From: an uncultured Dokdonia sp.
GTDB lineage: Bacteria; Bacteroidota; Bacteroidia; Flavobacteriales; Flavobacteriaceae
Direction of reading: 5' to 3'
DNA: 64,000 nt
NCBI RefSeq assembly: GCF_947492535.1
Contig: NZ_CANLNH010000016.1
Location: forward strand, 1 to 64,000
The notes beneath the pieces were generated by a model. The model was not told where the DNA came from. It ran no database searches and saw only the letters and a list, made by a program, of their open reading frames with translations. Positions 25,105 to 33,823 of the stretch are shown here, piece by piece. Each line of letters begins with the position of its first letter. Position 1 is the first letter of the stretch. The translations under genes and the position numbers were made by a program.

Positions 25105-26262
25105 CTACTTCAAGTTTTTAAGGATAAAATCTAATTTGGCATTGGTGTTTAGATTTTTAGCATACGAATCGGTGATATGTTTACTAGGAATCGCTAAACC
25201 TACATCCATCATTTTCTTAATGACAGGTAAGTTTTCTAATGTTACTTTCCCCGTAAGTAATAAGGATAAATCTTCTCCCTTTTGATAGTATTCATATACT
25301 TTTTTAAGACCTGTGAGATACAAGAAATCTTTTGTAAAACCACCGCCTCTATGGACACGTAATGTGATTTGCCACGCTTTTTCTTTAGGTACTTTATATT
25401 GATTAAAAAGCAAGTCAAAGGTATCTGCAAAGCAATATCCTTTTATAAGACTATCAGCTGCAATGACACGATGTGCCAGTTCTTTAAGACGGCTTAGTGT
25501 CAAATTCCCACTCATGTATTCACTAAAAACAGCCAGACCTTCTTGGGTCTCTGTGTTATTTACAAAACCATTAGAAAATATTTTTAACGGTTGTGATTTC
25601 CCATTGTGTGTAGTCACTAAGTGAACACCAATCTCATGATTAGCCAACACTTCTATTTGATTTTTACAAAACGAATGATTCTTTTTTAAGAGCATGGTAT
25701 CTGATGCATTCAAAACCATGGCAGCGGCTGAAATATGATTGCTTTGTTTTATATTAAAATCAAAATCGTATCGTTTTCCAAACTCTTCAAAATACGCTTG
25801 CGCTTCTTGTACATTGTATTTTGCAATCATATCCTCCCCTTCATTTTCATCAGCGAAATGAAGGATAAATCGCGCATTTTCTACATCACGTTCTTTAGGT
25901 GTTCCAAATACTTTCAGGTTATTATAATAGAATTTCTTTCCTTTTCCTATCGTTTCTATACAAGCAATGAGCCCTGAATATTCATAAATAATATCACGAT
26001 ACAAACGACGGATATCTTCATCTTCTATACGTTCTAGACGTTGGTTAAAAAACAAACGTTGTAATTTAAAAGGACTAAACTTTATTTTGCGATACTTAAA
26101 CTGAGGCTCAACGGTGTACTTACTCGCAAAAAAGCGCTTCTTTTCTACCTCAATATTTAAAGGGTTGAGGTAGTTCAATAGTTCTATATTATGAACTAAC
26201 CGATCAAGGTTTTGATCAATTTCAAAAATAGCAGCATTGGTATCGACAGCTTGAAAGTGCAT
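25105..26262 (-). CDS. DUF1704 'QEGLA' metallopeptidase
   Basis: A 385-aa protein of the family annotated as 'flavohemoglobin expression-modulating QEGLA motif protein' (TIGR02421/DUF1704). The putative zinc motif HEIGVH (residues 209-214, HExxxH) and the invariant QEGLA (240-244) are both present. A later Arg/His-rich segment (LRVHRGGGFTKD) is also typical. DUF1704 is the domain of the eukaryotic MATCAP tubulin C-terminal peptidases, so a carboxypeptidase-like activity is a reasonable inference. It is the last gene of a three-gene operon, 40 bases after the N-formylglutamate amidohydrolase-like gene. Confidence 0.88.
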   Translation of the reverse strand: MHFQAVDTNAAIFEIDQNLDRLVHNIELLNYLNPLNIEVEKKRFFASKYTVEPQFKYRKIKFSPFKLQRLFFNQRLERIEDEDIRRLYRDIIYEYSGLIACIETIGKGKKFYYNNLKVFGTPKERDVENARFILHFADENEGEDMIAKYNVQEAQAYFEEFGKRYDFDFNIKQSNHISAAAMVLNASDTMLLKKNHSFCKNQIEVLANHEIGVHLVTTHNGKSQPLKIFSNGFVNNTETQEGLAVFSEYMSGNLTLSRLKELAHRVIAADSLIKGYCFADTFDLLFNQYKVPKEKAWQITLRVHRGGGFTKDFLYLTGLKKVYEYYQKGEDLSLLLTGKVTLENLPVIKKMMDVGLAIPSKHITDSYAKNLNTNAKLDFILKNLK

Positions 26263-26302
26263 AGCATTATTTAGATCGACAAAAATATAAAATTAAAATC
26301 GA

Positions 26303-27154
26303 CTAGTTAGGCAACAATCCATTTTTCAAGATAAAATCATTATAATAGGTAGTGGCATGGTTGCGCAATTTCAATTTTAGCTGTTCTTCTATCGCTGCGA
26401 CTACTTCTGGATATAAAATATACTCATATTCATCACAGTAGATTTTTGAAAACTCTGTAGCTAACACTAAGGTATTTTGGGTATTTTCTGTGATAAATTT
26501 TAAGAAATAGCCGTTGCCTTGAAATGTATCGTTAATGCCTGCTGTGGTTTCTATATCATGTGGTAATTCAATAGCTTTTAATGATTTACACCACGCTTTC
26601 GCGAAAGCGGAAAAACGATCATTATCTATGTTTTTAGTGCCTAGATTTACTACAGGAACGGGTCTGTCCCAACGTTTCCAATTATAGGAATGCATATCAT
26701 ATACAATAGCAGCGCCAAATTTTTCTTCCATTTTTGATACAAGTGTATGGACTACCTTATAGAAATTGGCATGTTTAGAAAGGCTTTTTTGTTTTTGATC
26801 TTCTGGTAAAGGGGTGCGCCATAATTGTTTCCCCCAAGCATCGTCATAGATAGCTGTTTCTGGTGCACGATTTAAATCATATTCAAAACGGCTATCCATT
26901 CCTGCAATCACCATCGGATTGGATTGTACCATTTGCTTGGTACAGGGATCTTCTTCATACCAACGATCATACTCGGAATGTAGACAATTTTCCCAAAGCT
27001 CTTTTCTAAATTGGTGTCCGTCATGTACGGCTCCACATAAAAAATAGGTATACTCTTCTATCTTAAGCGTAAATGAATAATCGTCAGAAACGGCATGAAA
27101 AGGTGCTTCCTTTTCAATGTTTGAAATCATTTCTTGTATAGAAAGCCTAAGCAT
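26303..27154 (-). CDS. N-formylglutamate amidohydrolase family protein
   Basis: A 283-aa zinc hydrolase of the N-formylglutamate deformylase superfamily (PF05013). Recognisable parts are CGAVHDGHQFRKEL near residue 40, ESYDR-like EYDRWYEEDPCT, YDMHSYNWKR in the middle (His likely metal ligand) and the late HDIETTAGINDTFQGNGYF. It is not adjacent to histidine-degradation genes, so N-formylglutamate is unlikely to be the substrate. Its start overlaps the end of the ATP-grasp gene by eight bases. The CTTTCGCGAAAG palindrome is embedded at 26593-26609, encoding SAFAKAW. Confidence 0.85.
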   Translation of the reverse strand: MLRLSIQEMISNIEKEAPFHAVSDDYSFTLKIEEYTYFLCGAVHDGHQFRKELWENCLHSEYDRWYEEDPCTKQMVQSNPMVIAGMDSRFEYDLNRAPETAIYDDAWGKQLWRTPLPEDQKQKSLSKHANFYKVVHTLVSKMEEKFGAAIVYDMHSYNWKRWDRPVPVVNLGTKNIDNDRFSAFAKAWCKSLKAIELPHDIETTAGINDTFQGNGYFLKFITENTQNTLVLATEFSKIYCDEYEYILYPEVVAAIEEQLKLKLRNHATTYYNDFILKNGLLPN

Positions 27155-28178
27155 CTGCTACTGTTTTTCTGAGTTTGGCTCTACGTTCAATACGACTTAC
27201 ACGTTCCAGTACTTTATCTTCTATAAAATTAATTACTTTCTCTTGAAGTTTTGTTTTATACACTTTATTGATATAAGTAATCCCTCCAGGACTCATCACA
27301 TTTACCTCAACGAGCATTCCATTAATCACATCAATCCCTACAAAATAGAGTCCGTCTTTTACCAACTTAGGCCCGATACGACGACATAATTCTTTTTCTT
27401 GTTTGGTGAGTGAATGTTTTTGTACAGAACCCCCAGCTGATACATTTGATCTATGATCGTCTGTACCTGGGACACGTTTCATCGCTCCGATAGGCTTCCC
27501 GTTTAGTATTAAAATACGAACATCTCCTTGATCTGCTCCTGGAATATAATCTTGAAGAATCACATAATTGGTAGTTCCATCTTTATTATCGATATAAAAA
27601 TCAAGTAGCGAACGAATACTTGACATGGCACGTTTTTCTATCAAAATAACACCAGAACCTCCAAAACCATTGAGGGGTTTTAAAATCATTTTATCTTCGT
27701 CAGACTCTTTAATCATTTTGATCAAATAGTCTTTGTTTTTCGTCACATGCGTACGCGGAATAAAGTCTCGTGTATTATCTTCAAATGCAGCTGTATACAA
27801 CTTATTATTAGCACGACGTATCCCATCAACATCATTCATGATAAAGACATCATCTTTTACAGAGTCTAGGAAGTTGAGCATAATCATATCCAACGGCGGA
27901 TTGCTACGTAGAATGATCACATCAAACCCTGCTAATGGCAACATCTCTTCACGTAAGGTTGCTTTTTTATGAAAGGATTTTAAATTGCTAGGCACTTTCT
28001 CCATTTTGTTGATCGCCTTGCAAAAAACAAAGGTTTCACTATCTCTAATGGTCAGATTTGCAGGTGTAGTAATCGCAACACCGTGATTACGTTTTACACA
28101 CTCATGAATTAAAGAAAGGGTGGTATCATTATCTGGGTCCATTTCTTCCCAAGGATACATAATGTAGCAAACATTCAT
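27147..28178 (-). CDS. ATP-grasp ligase (glutathione synthetase/RimK-like)
   Basis: A 343-aa ATP-grasp enzyme, first gene of the operon. The N-terminal pre-ATP-grasp part (MNVCYIMYPWEEMDPDNDTT) matches prokaryotic glutathione synthetase. The ATP-binding signatures are KMILKPLNGFGGSGVILIEK, an acidic VILQDYIPGADQGDVRILIL and the Mg-binding end GLYFVGIDVINGMLVEVNVM. The cognate partner glutamate-cysteine ligase is absent, so classical glutathione synthesis is unlikely. With the two hydrolases downstream, it probably ligates an amino acid or peptide that they later trim. It reads away from the window's right-hand genes, with a 250-base leader of AT-rich DNA. Confidence 0.87.
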   Translation of the reverse strand: MNVCYIMYPWEEMDPDNDTTLSLIHECVKRNHGVAITTPANLTIRDSETFVFCKAINKMEKVPSNLKSFHKKATLREEMLPLAGFDVIILRSNPPLDMIMLNFLDSVKDDVFIMNDVDGIRRANNKLYTAAFEDNTRDFIPRTHVTKNKDYLIKMIKESDEDKMILKPLNGFGGSGVILIEKRAMSSIRSLLDFYIDNKDGTTNYVILQDYIPGADQGDVRILILNGKPIGAMKRVPGTDDHRSNVSAGGSVQKHSLTKQEKELCRRIGPKLVKDGLYFVGIDVINGMLVEVNVMSPGGITYINKVYKTKLQEKVINFIEDKVLERVSRIERRAKLRKTVADA

Positions 28179-28259
28179 AGAATCAAGTTTTAGTGTACCT
28201 AAAATACTAAAATTGGCTGAAAAACAAAGATTAATTTTATTTTCTATGAATTAAAAAAA

Positions 28260-29420
28260 TTAATTAATTGTTTGACCTGTATTTTCAATTCCTGCCGTAT
28301 TCATAGTTGTCCTAGACCAAGTAAAGTCTGAATATGTAGAACCTGTACCTATTAATTGTAAAGAAGCTCCAACTGGATCTAGAACAGAATCTCCTGTCTG
28401 AATAATGCCTACATCTTCTGAAGACAGACCTGAAGCCGGACCATTAGTCGCTGTAAATGTACCGCCATAGCTTAAAAACTGTATAACGGCACCCGTATCA
28501 TCAATAAGAGCAAATCCATCTGGATCACCATTCTGAAGTCCATTAGTTGGAAATGATATTCTTGCAAATCCAAATCCATTACCATTATCATCAGTTAATG
28601 TTCCTAAAAACGTATTAGTGCTTCCATAAGTAGCTCCACTCCCACCATTATACGTAACTATATAATATCCAGCAATATCTGTTCCTGCTACTCCAGCTAT
28701 CTCTATAAACTCACCAGAATCTGTTCCATCATTATTATAATGAAACTCATTAATCCAAATAGTTAATGTCGCTGCATCATTATCATTAATAGTAACCGTT
28801 TGTACTGTATTTGTTCCTAACATAATGGTTCCAGATCCTCCAGTTGGAGCACTTAAGGTAAAGTCTAGTGTTTCTGTACCTTCATCTAGTACATCATCAG
28901 TTAATGTAAATACATTTGTAGCGGTATGTGTCGTCACATTTGCAGGAATCGTAAGTATAGTTGCTGTAGTCTCATCTATATCATCAAAGTTTGCTGGAGT
29001 AATAGTAACATTAATAGCATTTGTAGGTGATGGATTTGTAATTGTAAAGTCAAAACTAATGCCTCCATCTCCTTCATCTACAGTTTGTGAAATTCCTGTA
29101 AACTCTATTGAAGAATTTGTAGGAGCTCCTAAGCAATGTACATCTTCCCAAGCACTACCATTCCACATTTGAAGGCAGTTTGTACTTTGTAAAAAGATCA
29201 ATAATCCTATATCTGATACTGTTGGGTTAATAGTGTTTCTATCTGTTACTGTAGGTACTCGGGGAGGCAAGAACCCTTTATAAGTTGCACCGCCGTTTGT
29301 TGTTCCACTTACCTCTAGCATAGAGGCTGCAGAGGGATTTGTCGTACCAATTCCTACTTGAGCGTAAGACATTGTTATACTAAAAAACAAAAGAAATATT
29401 CGTAATAAACTATTTTTCAT
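28260..29420 (-). CDS. Secreted Calx-beta/lamin-tail-like protein with shared N-terminal module
   Basis: A 386-aa exported protein: signal peptide (residues 1-20, ending MSYAQ), then a module of about 80 residues starting VGIGTTNPSAASMLEVS and ending in CLQMWNGSAWEDVHCLG. A Calx-beta-like domain covers about 100-215 (SQTVDEGDGGISFDFTI, VLDEGTETLDFTLSAP). The C-terminal domain starts IWINEFHYNNDGTDSGEFIE and resembles lamin-tail-like (LTD) beta-sandwiches. No T9SS sorting domain is visible. The N-terminal module is shared with the gene at 29712. Probably cell-surface or secreted. Confidence 0.78.
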   Translation of the reverse strand: MKNSLLRIFLLFFSITMSYAQVGIGTTNPSAASMLEVSGTTNGGATYKGFLPPRVPTVTDRNTINPTVSDIGLLIFLQSTNCLQMWNGSAWEDVHCLGAPTNSSIEFTGISQTVDEGDGGISFDFTITNPSPTNAINVTITPANFDDIDETTATILTIPANVTTHTATNVFTLTDDVLDEGTETLDFTLSAPTGGSGTIMLGTNTVQTVTINDNDAATLTIWINEFHYNNDGTDSGEFIEIAGVAGTDIAGYYIVTYNGGSGATYGSTNTFLGTLTDDNGNGFGFARISFPTNGLQNGDPDGFALIDDTGAVIQFLSYGGTFTATNGPASGLSSEDVGIIQTGDSVLDPVGASLQLIGTGSTYSDFTWSRTTMNTAGIENTGQTIN

Positions 29421-29610
29421 ACCTATGATATTTATATCATAGCATGGTGAAGTATCTTACGTCACTATAAATTTGGGACTAGTAATATACACAAATTAAA
29501 AGAGTTACAAGAGATAACACATTACCTTTTCGTTAAGTAGTCGTATTAAACTGATTAAAGACCATATTATTGCTTTTTCAGGTTTAAAACTACTTCATAA
29601 TATTTTTTTA

Positions 29611-29630
29611 ATACGCTTTCGCGAAAGTGT
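29611..29630. repeat. CTTTCGCGAAAG palindrome, intergenic copy
   Basis: ATACGCTTTCGCGAAAGTGT between the two secreted paralogues; one outer mismatch. Confidence 0.88.
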
Positions 29631-29711
29631 TCTCATTTGAATAGTCCATCTCCATTCTTTTTCTCAAACCCTAGAGATGGAATAAAAATCGATATGTGTT
29701 TCGTTTTAAAA

Positions 29712-30509
29712 TCATTCAAATACTCTAAAATTATCAAAACCAGCTTTATCCTCATTCCCATTTTGATTTACAATAATAGTCATACGAACATTTGTCACTG
29801 TGGTAGGTATATTAATTGTTTCTGTTCCACTTAAAGAGGCGTCTGCATTTCCTTCAAGAATTGTAAATATGCCTTGACTTACATCATCATAAAACAATTC
29901 ATAGGAAACACGATCCCCTGTGTCAAATTCAAAAATGTCATAGTCAAAACTTACTTTAGCAGCTGTTGCAGAAGAAATATCTACATTATCAAATACAATC
30001 ATATGATCTACATTAGAACCCGATATGGGATTATCTAGATCACTACATCCTAAAAAATTGCCCGTAAAATCAGTGATATGGTCTAATGTTTCTACTACTG
30101 CCCATATATCTTCTAAAGCTGGGACACTATAACTCGTTGGAGTTAAGGTAAAATTCCAAGAAGTGGTTGCATCAAAATCCTGAGCGGCAAATACGGTAAA
30201 TCCTGGAAAAAAGGGATCATCTGTACACACCCATGTAGTTCCTGTAAAAAACTGCAAACACTGTACACCTTCTACTGAATCATTAATAAAAACAAGCAAT
30301 CCTACATCTGTAGTCGTTGTATTGATTAAATTTCTTTGTGCTATGGTCATTACAGGAGGCATGAAACCTCTATAGGTAGCACCCCCATCTGATGTTGAAC
30401 TTACTTCTAACATAGAAGCTGCCGAAGGTGTTGTGGTTCCTATGCCAACTTGGGCATACGAACTACTCAGAAAGAATAAAAAAATAATGGAAAAAATACG
30501 TTTTTGCAT
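29712..30509 (-). CDS. Secreted protein sharing the N-terminal module, variable C-terminus
   Basis: A 265-aa exported protein and paralogue of the gene at 28260 over its first 90 residues: signal peptide, then VGIGTTTPSAASMLEVSSTS and TDVGLLVFINDSVEGVQCLQ. The rest differs and is a beta-rich 'choice-of-anchor'-like domain (FTVFAAQDFDATTSWNFTLT, then FDYDIFEFDTGDRVSYELFY, ending GFDNFRVFE). The N-terminal module occurs in many flavobacterial exported proteins with a 'VGIGTT(N)P' start. Function is unknown. Confidence 0.72.
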   Translation of the reverse strand: MQKRIFSIIFLFFLSSSYAQVGIGTTTPSAASMLEVSSTSDGGATYRGFMPPVMTIAQRNLINTTTTDVGLLVFINDSVEGVQCLQFFTGTTWVCTDDPFFPGFTVFAAQDFDATTSWNFTLTPTSYSVPALEDIWAVVETLDHITDFTGNFLGCSDLDNPISGSNVDHMIVFDNVDISSATAAKVSFDYDIFEFDTGDRVSYELFYDDVSQGIFTILEGNADASLSGTETINIPTTVTNVRMTIIVNQNGNEDKAGFDNFRVFE

Positions 30510-30634
30510 GGATATATAAGATTAAGCAACATCCACGCATATAGATATTTGCATTTTAATTACTACAATTATACAAATAATTTTGAATATCATGAGGGCT
30601 TTTTTATATTTTCATGAGTACTATTCTAATGTCA

Positions 30635-30652
30635 TTTCTGCTAAGGCAGAAA
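30635..30652. repeat. Second palindrome family (TTTCTGC-TAAG-GCAGAAA)
   Basis: A 7-bp perfect stem with a 4-base loop, followed by TCTCATGC. Related copies are at 35280-35297 (TTTCCGC-GAAG-GCGGAAA, then TCTCATCC) and 61066-61083 (TTTCCAC-CTTC-GTGGAAA, opposite orientation). The stem bases differ on both arms in step, and the AAATCTCAT tail is retained. Confidence 0.85.
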
Positions 30653-30680
30653 TCTCATGCTGTATATTCTTCTTAAATCC

Positions 30681-30694
30681 GCTTTCGCGAAAGC
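30681..30694. repeat. CTTTCGCGAAAG palindrome, short copy
   Basis: GCTTTCGCGAAAGC, a core-only copy 28 bases after the second-family palindrome. Confidence 0.9.
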
Positions 30695-30917
30695 TTACTC
30701 AGTATGATCATCTCTCCATTGTGGAAAACCGTAAGGGAAGTTGGATGAGAATGGGTAGGTTTGAAGCTTATTAACTTTTGCTGTTGATATCAAAGAATAA
30801 CTAATAGCTTTAAAATTATACTCATTAACAATAAGTTATATACCTTTAATTTAAAGCATCATATAGTGTATAGTATATATCTTATACATTGTTGTTAACG
30901 CATACTAAAAATAATCA

Positions 30918-31766
30918 ATGAGCATATCTTCAATAATATCTAATATCAACCGACTTGAAAAAGATATAGCGAATTTAGAAAAACAAAAATCTTCTGAATT
31001 TGAGAAAGAAATTCGTGTTTCTAAAAATATTGATAGTCTTACTTACCAAGCTAATAAGACTACATCTCAATCAACCCAAAAAAGCAAATTGAGTCAAATA
31101 CGAACTAAACAAACGGAATTGAGTCGTATTGAGAAAAAGAAAGCTGATTTATCAAAAAAAATTACTGATAAGAATACTCAATTAAGAAAACATCAAATCT
31201 CATTAACTAAAGAACAAACAAAAGAACGAAAGAAAACCGAAAAAGAGCAACTTGATTTTCAAAGAAATTTAAACCGGGAAATCGAAAGACAAAAACAGTT
31301 AACTCAAGAAACAATTAGGAATCAGCATTATGAAATACCAAAATCTGTAATTGTAAATAAAGAATATGATGTTTTTATATCCCATTCGTCAGAGGATAAA
31401 GACGAATTTGTAAGACCACTAACTTTAGAGCTTCAAGAATTAGGAGTAAAGGTTTGGTATGATGAATTTGAATTAAAAATGGGAGATAGTTTGAGAAGGA
31501 AAATCGACCAAGGTTTAATCAATTCTCGATATGGAATTGTTGTACTCTCATCTTCATTTTTCAAACGAGATTGGACAAATTATGAATTAGATGGTTTTGT
31601 AAATAAAGAAATGAATGGATTAAAAGTAATTTTACCAATATGGCATAAAGTATCAAAAGATGAAGTACAAAAATTTAGTCTAAGTTTAGCAGATAAAATT
31701 GCTTTGAATAGCTCTATTTATAGTATAAAAGAAATTGCTAAAGAAATATACGATCTCATAAAATAA
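30918..31766 (+). CDS. Coiled-coil TIR-domain protein
   Basis: A 282-aa cytosolic protein. Residues 5-140 are charged and strongly coiled-coil. Residues 149-282 are a TIR domain with the strand-A YDVFISHSSEDKDEF, the BB-loop-like KVWYDEFELKMGDSLRRKID, strand D YGIVVLSSSFF and WTNYELDGF, where Glu223 is the candidate NAD-hydrolase residue. Bacterial TIR proteins commonly act as NADase effectors in anti-phage defence, with an N-terminal segment that senses or oligomerises. A second same-strand gene starts 34 bases downstream. Codon use is AT-richer than in the flanking core genes, consistent with acquisition. Confidence 0.88.
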   Translation: MSISSIISNINRLEKDIANLEKQKSSEFEKEIRVSKNIDSLTYQANKTTSQSTQKSKLSQIRTKQTELSRIEKKKADLSKKITDKNTQLRKHQISLTKEQTKERKKTEKEQLDFQRNLNREIERQKQLTQETIRNQHYEIPKSVIVNKEYDVFISHSSEDKDEFVRPLTLELQELGVKVWYDEFELKMGDSLRRKIDQGLINSRYGIVVLSSSFFKRDWTNYELDGFVNKEMNGLKVILPIWHKVSKDEVQKFSLSLADKIALNSSIYSIKEIAKEIYDLIK

Positions 31767-31800
31767 TATATGTAATCCTCTGAAACATATTAAAAAAATT

Positions 31801-32877
31801 ATGTTCTTCAATAAAAAGATAAAAACAACACTAACTGAATTTCTAACCGAGTTAAAATCGGGAAACGAAAATGTTCTAAAAATTATCGGATTGAATGAAA
31901 GTAATTTTAATACGGAGTCATACGAACAAATACTTGAGAACCCTTCAGATATAGCATCAGGAGTTATTAGAGTAAAAACGAAGTTCAATATAAAAGCTTT
32001 CGGTATTTTTAACAACATCCTTTTAAAAGAATATGATAACGGAGATTTAAAACATATTTTTTATGTGACTACACGTGACTATGAAAAAATTAATTCTGTT
32101 GCTGAAACAATTTATTCTACCTTAGGAACTGGTTATTTTGATGCAGAATTACCTACTTCGTTTAAAGACAAGGAAAAACTGTCAAATCTTACGAAGGGAA
32201 TCTCAGAATCCATCGATGACGAAATAATGAATCTTTGGATTATTGAAAATATAACAGTTTTGTTGCAATACAAAAGCCAACCTATGTTTGAGTTTTCACT
32301 TTTTGTAACTAAAACCATAGAAAAAGATATTGATAGAACTTCTAGACAGAATGGAAATATAACTGAATTACTTAAAACGGATTTCAGCATCTTATTTATA
32401 GAACAAGAAGAATCAAAAACAGAAAACATTGAAAATGATGGAACTATAAGTTATGTGAGATATTATTATGAACTAAATCCTACCGAGTTTAATGTTTTCA
32501 ATCAGTTAGAAATACAACAAGGAGGAAATAAAAAAGACCATTCCTTCCAAAATGGAACAAACCTAACTTTTACCTCTTCCAAAGATATTTCACTAGTTAA
32601 TATGATCGAGGTTACTGAAAAGTTAATTAAGATATATGGACCTGACAATGGTGGAACAGAAGAACTTGAAATACATGAATTAGATATATTAGAAAATAGA
32701 CAGAGCTGGACAGGTCGAAGTTGGGGGTTTAATGAAGTACACGGAATATATAATGTTGATAATCCAAATGAAAAACCATCTTACTCAGTTTGGTTAAGTT
32801 ATGATGAATACGGATTTGGATTTACTTTATCTATAATAGGATATAATCACTTGAGAGAATACTTTGTATCAGAATAA
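31801..32877 (+). CDS. Hypothetical protein, partner of the TIR gene
   Basis: A 358-aa protein with no signal peptide or membrane segment; I do not recognise a family. It is acidic and mixed alpha/beta, with an aromatic-rich C-terminus (NRQSWTGRSWGFNEVHGIYN, then YSVWLSYDEYGFGFTLSIIG). The 34-base gap and same strand as the TIR-domain gene suggest one transcript. It could be a sensor, inhibitor or regulator for the TIR effector, or an unrelated passenger gene. No catalytic motif was recognised. Confidence 0.6.
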   Translation: MFFNKKIKTTLTEFLTELKSGNENVLKIIGLNESNFNTESYEQILENPSDIASGVIRVKTKFNIKAFGIFNNILLKEYDNGDLKHIFYVTTRDYEKINSVAETIYSTLGTGYFDAELPTSFKDKEKLSNLTKGISESIDDEIMNLWIIENITVLLQYKSQPMFEFSLFVTKTIEKDIDRTSRQNGNITELLKTDFSILFIEQEESKTENIENDGTISYVRYYYELNPTEFNVFNQLEIQQGGNKKDHSFQNGTNLTFTSSKDISLVNMIEVTEKLIKIYGPDNGGTEELEIHELDILENRQSWTGRSWGFNEVHGIYNVDNPNEKPSYSVWLSYDEYGFGFTLSIIGYNHLREYFVSE

Positions 32878-32981
32878 GCATAAGGCAACAAAGTGTCCTA
32901 GGAAAAGTCATAGTCTAGTTCTACTAAAGACAATTAATTTTCTTACTTAAATTACACAAACAATATTGTATAAATACATTT

Positions 32982-33086
32982 TCACTTCTCAGGATTAAAC
33001 ATATCATCTAGATTTTTTGTCTTATTGTAGTATAACAGACCACTTCCTTTAGCGTGGGTAGAAAATACAGTTGTATTTACGATGTC
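32982..33086 (-). pseudogene. Remnant of a dicarboxylate symporter C-terminus
   Basis: On the minus strand this stretch reads DIVNTTVFSTHAKGSGLLYY and then NKTKNLDDMFNPEK before TGA. It matches the C-terminus of the intact symporter at 33824-35269 (GDATVSSIIAKGEGMMHYDP, then NKDPDDAFDPEK-stop) position for position with substitutions. Nothing of the upstream part of the gene survives: the XRE regulator begins about 45 bases further on. I infer an old second copy that was mostly deleted. Confidence 0.75.
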
Positions 33087-33129
33087 ACAGTTAAATACAC
33101 AAAAAATACTTAAATTATAATCTATCCTT

Positions 33130-33588
33130 CTATTTCCTAAACTTCTTAGCAATCATTTTCTCTTTCCAAGCTTCCCCAAAGAAATCAAAAACATTCAGTG
33201 AATAAATCCCTAGGATAAGTACCCATGAAAATACGAACCATAAAAAGACAAACCAATAGGAAGCATCGTTAATGGCAATGACTAATGGTGCAACTAAGCT
33301 AAATACTGCAATTGCAACAAGTTTATAGAGTCCTTTTAGGTTTTGGATATACGCTTCTTCTTTTCGCGCCTGTTCTATTTTTTCTTGTGTATCTGGATCG
33401 GCAATGGTCGTTTCAAAAACGGCTGCCAACGACTTTAAGGATTCTAGACCTGCATTCTCTCCCTTTTCAATTCGCTGAATCGTTCGGATGCTTAACCCGC
33501 TCATTTCTGCCAACTGATCTTGTGACCAATGACGTTCTAAGCGTAGCTTTTTAATATCTCGTAATGTAATGGGAGTCTCATCATTCAT
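33130..33588 (-). CDS. XRE-family regulator with 2TM domain
   Basis: A 152-aa protein with a helix-turn-helix (DIKKLRLERHWSQDQLAEMS, then GLSIRTIQRIEKGE) at residues 10-62, followed by a 2TM domain with membrane segments at about 92-110 and 118-138. This is a common Bacteroidota membrane-bound regulator layout. I start it at the ATG at 33588 (MNDETPITLRD); an ATG at 33600 and a longer frame to 33669 also exist but add unconserved residues. No target is evident. Confidence 0.82.
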   Translation of the reverse strand: MNDETPITLRDIKKLRLERHWSQDQLAEMSGLSIRTIQRIEKGENAGLESLKSLAAVFETTIADPDTQEKIEQARKEEAYIQNLKGLYKLVAIAVFSLVAPLVIAINDASYWFVFLWFVFSWVLILGIYSLNVFDFFGEAWKEKMIAKKFRK

Positions 33589-33823
33589 AGTTGTAAACAT
33601 ATTTGCTATTTCTTTCAGCAAAAGTATATAAGTACTTCCCCTTAAGACCTGTAACTCATATGACACCAATATGACAGTATCCTGACAGGCAATATTATGA
33701 TTAGGAACTAGCCCTCAAGATTATTCATAATGACGCCATCTAACGCGTTTTTATATAGAATCAGTAACGATGATTGTTAGAGATTATAAATAAATAAAAC
33801 ACCTCTACTTTACATTCTACTCA

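Larger units (their letters stand above)
30510..30917. other. Gene-free stretch with two repeat families
   Basis: These 408 bases hold no convincing gene. A hairpin TTTCTGC-TAAG-GCAGAAA occupies 30635-30652 and a CTTTCGCGAAAG copy occupies 30681-30694. The last 130 bases are AT-rich and likely contain the promoter of the TIR gene. A 63-codon open frame on the plus strand spans both repeats and is rejected. Confidence 0.65.

Noticed and set aside
28825-29172. A 115-codon frame opposite the Calx-beta protein
   Set aside because: It is antisense to a well-supported gene; the low-complexity Val/Ser product is explained by the codon use of the real strand.
30583-30774. A 63-codon plus-strand frame
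   Set aside because: It spans two palindromic repeats and its protein has no coding character.
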